From Hellea sp039977295 (GTDB taxonomy: Bacteria; Pseudomonadota; Alphaproteobacteria; Caulobacterales; Maricaulaceae), in NCBI GenBank assembly GCA_039977295.1, contig JBDWDN010000011.1:186001-250000 (forward strand): a DNA stretch of 64,000 nt, given 5' to 3'. The translations under genes and the position numbers were made by a program. This document shows positions 59,557-64,000 of this stretch, piece by piece (position 1 is the first letter of the stretch; every line of letters starts with the position of its first letter). The notes under the pieces are model-generated. The model saw nothing but the letters and a program-made list of their open reading frames with translations. It was not told the DNA's origin and ran no database searches.

Positions 59557-60474
59557 CTAATTAAAAGCGCCTTTGCGCCACAGCTTCCATCCTAAAACAG
59601 GCGAGCATATAACGGGATGTTTGCGCTGGAACGGGGTCGGGTCAATCGTGACGCCTGAATGGTTTTTAAGTTTGCGCAGCACATAGTCTAATCCGCCCTC
59701 AAATGTCGCCGCGCTGTTAATAACGCGAATGGCTGTCATAGGCTTGCCGAGCAGGCGCCTGAAAAACCATTTTGATTGGGTGGGACCAGCTGGCAGGTCC
59801 GGCATGATATAAAACCCGTCCTTATCTGGCGCGCCGTAAAGCGCCGTCGTTAAACGCTTATAACGCTCTGCGTAACGGGCGACGATTTCTGCGGCGCGGC
59901 CTTCAGAGCTCTCGGGCCGAAGTTCTGTCCGGTAACTTTCATAAAAGCCTTTTGCCCAAAATTGGGTTGAGGTGACGGGCGCGTCCATAAGGGGCGCGAT
60001 TTGGGCGGCCATATGTTTGACCGCGCTTTCGCGCGAAGCCATTAGGCGCTCTGCCACGACCTCGTCTTTGGGGAAAAGCATGACGCTGGGCTGGCAAAAA
60101 CGTCCCCAGACCATGGATAGCAAAGCATGTGCGCCGCAGCGCTTTTGAAATTCAGCCAAAGATATAATGGAATATTTGCAAGTGCTGAGAACGCCCTTTT
60201 CGTCTTCCTGCTCATAATAATAGACAGCAGGCGGGATAAGCCTGTTTAGTCCTGCTCTGATGGGGTTCTTATGGGTCTTGCGGTAGCTATCTACGACGAC
60301 ATAGAAATCGAGCATTTTTTCGGCGTCATCTAAATCTCTCAACGATGAGCCGTAATACATAAAAGCCTGCACCCGTCCTGGATGGCGCGCCGCGATAGCC
60401 TCGCAGACAGATGTCACGCGGGCATTGGGGACCACATTTTCTTCGCCCAAGATATCTTTGATAGTCTCGCTCAT
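59557..60474 (-). CDS. Tam41-like phosphatidate cytidylyltransferase (CDP-DAG synthase)
   Basis: A 305-residue protein that matches the pattern of the Tam41/MMP37 nucleotidyltransferase family, which makes CDP-diacylglycerol from phosphatidic acid and CTP in mitochondria. Matching points are YYGSS followed by an acidic segment (YGSSLRDLDDAEKMLDFYVVVDS), then PPAVYYYEQEDEKGVLSTCKYSIISL, then WGRFCQPSVMLFP, which correspond to YGSG...MLD, GAGVYF...KYGVIS and AGRLxKPV of Tam41. It overlaps the upstream diacylglycerol kinase gene by four bases (ATGA). Together they would turn diacylglycerol into phosphatidic acid and then CDP-DAG. The assignment is by motif only and unverified by alignment. Confidence 0.68.
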   Translation of the reverse strand: MSETIKDILGEENVVPNARVTSVCEAIAARHPGRVQAFMYYGSSLRDLDDAEKMLDFYVVVDSYRKTHKNPIRAGLNRLIPPAVYYYEQEDEKGVLSTCKYSIISLAEFQKRCGAHALLSMVWGRFCQPSVMLFPKDEVVAERLMASRESAVKHMAAQIAPLMDAPVTSTQFWAKGFYESYRTELRPESSEGRAAEIVARYAERYKRLTTALYGAPDKDGFYIMPDLPAGPTQSKWFFRRLLGKPMTAIRVINSAATFEGGLDYVLRKLKNHSGVTIDPTPFQRKHPVICSPVLGWKLWRKGAFN

Positions 60475-61397
60475 GTTGCAAACCGAATAGGCTGTGTTGC
60501 GCGTATTTTAAAGCCCTTGGTGAGGTCAAGCAATTCGCCGTCCAAAACGCATGGGCCTTTATAGCGATATTTCAGGCTGTTGGCCGTCCAGCTATACATG
60601 CCGTCCTGGCTACGGTTTTTCGTTTTATTTCCAAGCCAAAGACTGGCGACATGACGCATAAGGTGCTGATACTCCGCCGCCACATAGGTCACGCGTAAGG
60701 GCCGGTTCCCGTCTCCCCAAAACGGATCAAGGCCGAGCATAAGGCCTGGCAAGGTCGTGACAATCGTGCCTAAATGAGGGCCGCGTAATTTGTGAGGCCC
60801 ATCCGCGTCTATATTGAGTTTTACCTTAGTCGGCTGCATAATAGCGTCATCGCCTGAGACGCCTTTAAGGATGCCGCCAATGACCGCCATTGAGCCGCCG
60901 ACGCCTCTGTCATGCAGCTTGTCTCTGGTATAGTCAGTCACTTGCGGGAGGGCGCCTGATGAAAAGAGAAATCCGTAATATTTGCGCCCCGTCTTATCTT
61001 TGATGCGCAGCAAAGGGGCCTGGGCTATGCTGTGGTCTTGGCTCAACGCCTTTGCGACGGCTTGCGGCGTTGCGGCTTTCAGGCCGATATTGCGCGCGAC
61101 TTGATTTGTGTTGCCACCGGGAACCAATGTAAAGATGGGCAGATTTTTGGTTTTTTCGTGACGTAAAAATTCGGTGAGAATCCCCTGAACCGTGCCGTCT
61201 CCGCCTTCAATGACGACGTGATTGGCATTCGCTGCTAGCGCTTCTTCGACTAATTTATCGACATCTGAGAAATCTCCAACATCGCGCAATATAGCGTCAT
61301 GTTGCTGCGCGATTTTAGGTAGGAGCGCGCCCTTTTTTGCGACTTTGGCGCTGGCGGCGTTAAAGACGAACCACGATTTTAAGCTATTGGGGCTCAT
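60471..61397 (-). CDS. Diacylglycerol kinase-family lipid kinase
   Basis: A 308-residue soluble lipid kinase of the DAGK catalytic-domain superfamily (DgkB/YegS-like). The nucleotide loop is VIEGGDGTVQGILTEFL, and the second conserved Gly-rich block is FTLVPGGNTNQVARNIGL. The C-terminal domain ends TANSLKYRYKGPCVLDGELLDLTKGFKI, with the DGE motif of the family. It would phosphorylate diacylglycerol (or a related lipid) at the inner membrane. Its coupled downstream neighbour looks like a CDP-DAG synthase. Confidence 0.9.
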   Translation of the reverse strand: MSPNSLKSWFVFNAASAKVAKKGALLPKIAQQHDAILRDVGDFSDVDKLVEEALAANANHVVIEGGDGTVQGILTEFLRHEKTKNLPIFTLVPGGNTNQVARNIGLKAATPQAVAKALSQDHSIAQAPLLRIKDKTGRKYYGFLFSSGALPQVTDYTRDKLHDRGVGGSMAVIGGILKGVSGDDAIMQPTKVKLNIDADGPHKLRGPHLGTIVTTLPGLMLGLDPFWGDGNRPLRVTYVAAEYQHLMRHVASLWLGNKTKNRSQDGMYSWTANSLKYRYKGPCVLDGELLDLTKGFKIRATQPIRFAT

Positions 61398-61400
61398 GCC

Positions 61401-62477
61401 CTAAAGGCTTTCTGCTTTCAGGCACAACCAAGACCCAATAATCCCGTATAAGACAATGGGCGTTGCAATGGCTCTCGCGACGGGCATGGCACCAGAGGCG
61501 GCAAAGGTCGCCATGGCGCCGTCAATAATCAGGAACAAAAATCCCATGCCAAGGCCAATGATGAGCGCCTTATCGCCGGTATCTTGGCGTCCTGTTCTTT
61601 GCATAAGCGGCACAGAGACGAGCAGCAAAACAAAAGCGGCAAGGGGGCGGGTGGCGCGGTGCGCGTGCCAGAACGTATAAGCAAAGCGAGGTTTGGAACC
61701 TGAATTTCCGCGCTTAGAAAAATTGCGCATTTCGGACATGGATAAATCGCGCGGGTCAGCGGCCAAGCGGGCGATTGATTTGGGGTCTTGGCGTGTTTCC
61801 CAAAGGCGCGGGTTAAGCTCTGTTTTGGCTGTGCGCGGCTCACCATCTGAGCCCTTAATGGTCAGAACCTTGATGCCTTCTAGCGTCCAGTTTTCGCCTT
61901 CATAGGTCGCGCGTTCCGCCCAAAGAGCTTCTTCGACGGCGCCTGTTTCTGAGCGCTCATAGAGTTCCAGATCGCCGAGGGTATTATAATCAATGCGCCG
62001 AGAGGCTTTAATGATGCGGCCATTATCTTCAAGCCAAAGCGGGTTTTCCGCTGTGATATTTTTAATCTTATATTCGCCAATACCCCAAGCTTGCAGGGCA
62101 CGCACAGCAGGGGCGATACTGTAGTCGATGATTGTTATTGAACTAAAAGCCGCCGCTAAAACGATGGGCGTCATGAGCATTAATTGTTTGGGGACCGAAA
62201 TGCCAAAGCCAAGCAGGGCAACAAGCTCATGCTGGCGAATAAGTTTTACGAAGGTCAATAATATCGCAACGACAATTGTAAAGACAAATATGCGGTCAAA
62301 AATAACGGGCGCGCGCAGGCCCATATATTTGAACGTATCCAAAAATCCGCCGCCCTCCATGATGTCGCTAGCATTTGCAAGGCTGTCGAGGAGTCCGATT
62401 AAGAGTAAGAAACCGAAGACAGTTATTAGCCATGTGCTGATGAACATCTTTGAGAGATATGAGAGAAACTTCAGCAT
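61401..62477 (-). CDS. lptG: LPS export ABC transporter permease LptG
   Basis: One of the two membrane subunits of the LptB2FG transporter that extracts lipopolysaccharide from the inner membrane. Six transmembrane helices, three on each side of a periplasmic beta-jellyroll (about residues 115-260). Recognisable blocks are LITVFGFLLLIGLLDSLANAS, HELVALLGFGISVPKQLMLMTPIVL and YSIAPAVRALQAW. 358 residues. Start overlaps the lptF stop by one base, so the two permease genes form an operon. Confidence 0.93.
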   Translation of the reverse strand: MLKFLSYLSKMFISTWLITVFGFLLLIGLLDSLANASDIMEGGGFLDTFKYMGLRAPVIFDRIFVFTIVVAILLTFVKLIRQHELVALLGFGISVPKQLMLMTPIVLAAAFSSITIIDYSIAPAVRALQAWGIGEYKIKNITAENPLWLEDNGRIIKASRRIDYNTLGDLELYERSETGAVEEALWAERATYEGENWTLEGIKVLTIKGSDGEPRTAKTELNPRLWETRQDPKSIARLAADPRDLSMSEMRNFSKRGNSGSKPRFAYTFWHAHRATRPLAAFVLLLVSVPLMQRTGRQDTGDKALIIGLGMGFLFLIIDGAMATFAASGAMPVARAIATPIVLYGIIGSWLCLKAESL

Positions 62478-63691
62478 TATGCCTTCTCAGCCCCAAAACG
62501 TTTGAGGGAGGATATCTTCTTACGTATTTCTCCTTGGAAATGCGTAATATAATGCGAAACGGCTGTTAGCGGGGGTTGCCCCATTTTATAGGCGCTTTTG
62601 CGGAAAATCCAGAAAGCGAAGAGGGCTACGGCTATAATGATAGGCCAAATGCCTGCCCAGGGCGGTATCTTACCTGCGGCGCCAAGGCTTTGGCCAAACT
62701 CTAACGCTTTTTGCAGTGAAATAAGGAAGACAACGCCAATGGCAATCCCGGCGGAGGAGGGATTTCGACCATAATTCAATCCAAAGGGCACGGCAATGAA
62801 GGGCAATATAAGTAAGAGAACGGCTTTTGCGATTCGCAAATGAAGCGTTGCATTATTGACTTGCGGCGAAATTTTAAAGCGCGGGTCTGCCCCTTTTCGA
62901 TTTGAGAAGAGTTCCCGAGATGTCATCTCTCGCTCATCATCACCACGAATACGGTATGTTACAACTTCGGCTGGCCGCGCAATGGAGCTGCTCGCGAAGC
63001 TTAGATCGCCGTCAAGCTGCCTCATGTCGTCACCCAGAACAGCGTATGTTTGTCCTTTAGCAAGTTGAAGCACGGGCTCCATTGTTTCCTCGCGGACAAT
63101 TAACTTGCCTTGACTGGCTGTTGTTATTCTTAAGCTTGGTTTATCTGTGTCTTCGGTAAGTTTTTCATAAATGAAAATTGGCCCCATAGCCGCGCCGGGT
63201 AAATCTGTCCCTGCAAAGAAGGTTCGTCCGCCAACGCTGGTAAAGGTGCCTTCACGCAAAGCCGCCGTAAAGGATTGCTGCTTCACGGAGTTTTCTACTT
63301 TTCGGTAGTTGTAGCGGCCTACGGGTTGCAAATAGCCTTCGATAAAGACTGTAAGAACCGCTAAAAATATACCAATAAAAAGAAACGGTTTGGTCAGATG
63401 AAATAAAGAAATACCAGAACCGAAGGCTGCTGTCAGTTCGCTAGAGCGGCTAAAACGGTCCACTGTTATGATAATGCCCAATAAAAGAGCCAAAGGAACG
63501 GCAATCCCTAAATAATAGGGCAATAAGTTCACAATCATTTGCGACGTATCGCTTGCAGGGTTGGTCGAGGTTTCTACAACCTGAAAAATACGTAATAGCC
63601 GCTCAAGCAGCAACACACAGCAAGCAAAGACAATTAATCCGCCAATCGTGGTGGCGGCTTTCTTCATAAGATATTGGTTTAATCTGCCCAT
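62477..63691 (-). CDS. lptF: LPS export ABC transporter permease LptF
   Basis: The second permease of LptB2FG. N-terminal MGRLNQYLMKKAATTIGGLIVFACCVLLLERLLRI, then LPYYLGIAVPLALLLGIIITVDRFSRSSELTAAFGSGIS, which matches LptF. A periplasmic beta domain occupies about residues 115-265. 404 residues, somewhat longer than the Gram-negative average because of a basic C-terminal tail (GEIRKKISSLKRFGAEKA). Divergent from the gene cut at the right edge, with 104 bases between. Confidence 0.93.
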   Translation of the reverse strand: MGRLNQYLMKKAATTIGGLIVFACCVLLLERLLRIFQVVETSTNPASDTSQMIVNLLPYYLGIAVPLALLLGIIITVDRFSRSSELTAAFGSGISLFHLTKPFLFIGIFLAVLTVFIEGYLQPVGRYNYRKVENSVKQQSFTAALREGTFTSVGGRTFFAGTDLPGAAMGPIFIYEKLTEDTDKPSLRITTASQGKLIVREETMEPVLQLAKGQTYAVLGDDMRQLDGDLSFASSSIARPAEVVTYRIRGDDEREMTSRELFSNRKGADPRFKISPQVNNATLHLRIAKAVLLLILPFIAVPFGLNYGRNPSSAGIAIGVVFLISLQKALEFGQSLGAAGKIPPWAGIWPIIIAVALFAFWIFRKSAYKMGQPPLTAVSHYITHFQGEIRKKISSLKRFGAEKA

Positions 63692-63795
63692 ATGTTATAT
63701 GACTGCGATAACGCCTTTACTTAAGAAGGCCAAAAACCCATATGGAATCATAAGGATGGCCAAAACATTAATGGCCGCAATATAGAGGCTTATCC

Positions 63796-64000
63796 GTGAA
63801 AGCAAACTTCACACGCAGATTTTTTGCATGTCTGACTACTTTGTCATGTGCGGCGCTTATGGCCGCGCCTGCTATGGCGGGTGATGACGCGTATGAGCCT
63901 GGCGCTCTAACGGGGCCTGAAGGACAAATATCACAAATCGGGCTTGAACGCGGTTTGGAGCTTTATGACTTTGACAAAGCCGATACTTGCGTTCCTGGCG
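63796..64000 (+). CDS. 5' part of a secreted protein, truncated by window edge
   Basis: A GTG start with AGAGG eight bases upstream opens 68 codons that run off the right edge. The first 27 residues form a signal peptide (VKANFTRRFFACLTTL then ALMAAPAMA, cleavage before GDD). The mature start reads DDAYEPGALTGPEGQISQIGLERGLELYDFDKADTCVPG. An in-frame stop upstream excludes an earlier ATG. The product is not recognised. It is divergent from lptF. Confidence 0.6.
   Translation, partial: MKANFTRRFFACLTTLSCAALMAAPAMAGDDAYEPGALTGPEGQISQIGLERGLELYDFDKADTCVPG

Overview
The window reads as chromosomal DNA of a Gram-negative alphaproteobacterium of moderate GC. The support is an NDUFA12-type complex I accessory subunit next to a DUF2155 protein, a DUF3035 lipoprotein, LptF/LptG, GlnE, ParE, pyruvate phosphate dikinase, and several secreted polysaccharide hydrolases. 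A marine Hyphomonadaceae/Maricaulales-like host would fit, but that is inference. Both ends are cut: the 5' part of ppdK is missing on the left, and a secreted protein gene runs off the right.

Layout. 1-7.3 kb: ppdK, a SleB-type wall hydrolase, a PhoD-like phosphatase, two envelope lipoproteins, a DUF2975/HTH pair, and an ECF sigma factor with a membrane partner. 7.4-12 kb: de novo NAD synthesis (nadC, nadB, nadA) with a LysE exporter. 12-19.4 kb: a mixed block of small enzymes (HD phosphohydrolase, KAS III-like synthase, GH10 xylanase, Tag, GNAT, YgfZ, NDUFA12, DUF2155). 19.5-27.6 kb: parE, glnE and a large autotransporter. 27.7 kb: lspA.

28.2-36.9 kb is the outstanding region, an RNA-repair/Ro60 locus. 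rtcR and a small stand-alone S24-like protein are transcribed leftward. Divergently run a Ro60 (TROVE) gene, five Y-RNA-like non-coding RNAs, six tRNA or tRNA-like genes, rtcB, a CxxC zinc-ribbon protein of unknown function, a DEDDh 3'-5' exonuclease, and rtcA. The five Y-like RNAs share a compensated stem with invariant GAATGC and CTTGTC strands. Four of them carry a tRNA-like module in which the stem is grafted into a different place of the cloverleaf (D-loop, anticodon loop twice, acceptor end), so that three are circularly permuted tRNA mimics. A second, truncated 5' fragment of rtcA lies just before the exonuclease gene.

37-47 kb: a 7TMR-DISM sensor kinase and a NarL/FixJ response regulator, divergent, beside a 2325-residue RTX/LamG surface protein. 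47.2-58.8 kb: mutL, several small membrane proteins, a GH16 glucanase, rsmD, an rluB-like pseudouridine synthase, tadA and an EamA transporter, with a mosaic palindromic repeat between rsmD and rluB. 58.8-64 kb: a TauE exporter, a Tam41-like CDP-DAG synthase beside a diacylglycerol kinase (a plausible two-step lipid route), and lptG-lptF.

The genes of the RNA-repair locus form a coherent system: RtcR senses RNA damage, Ro60 with its Y RNAs binds damaged RNA and may tether partners, the exonuclease trims ends, RtcA cyclises 3'-phosphates, and RtcB ligates. The co-transcribed tRNAs may be substrates, replacements or decoys. This working model is inference from gene content and family knowledge.
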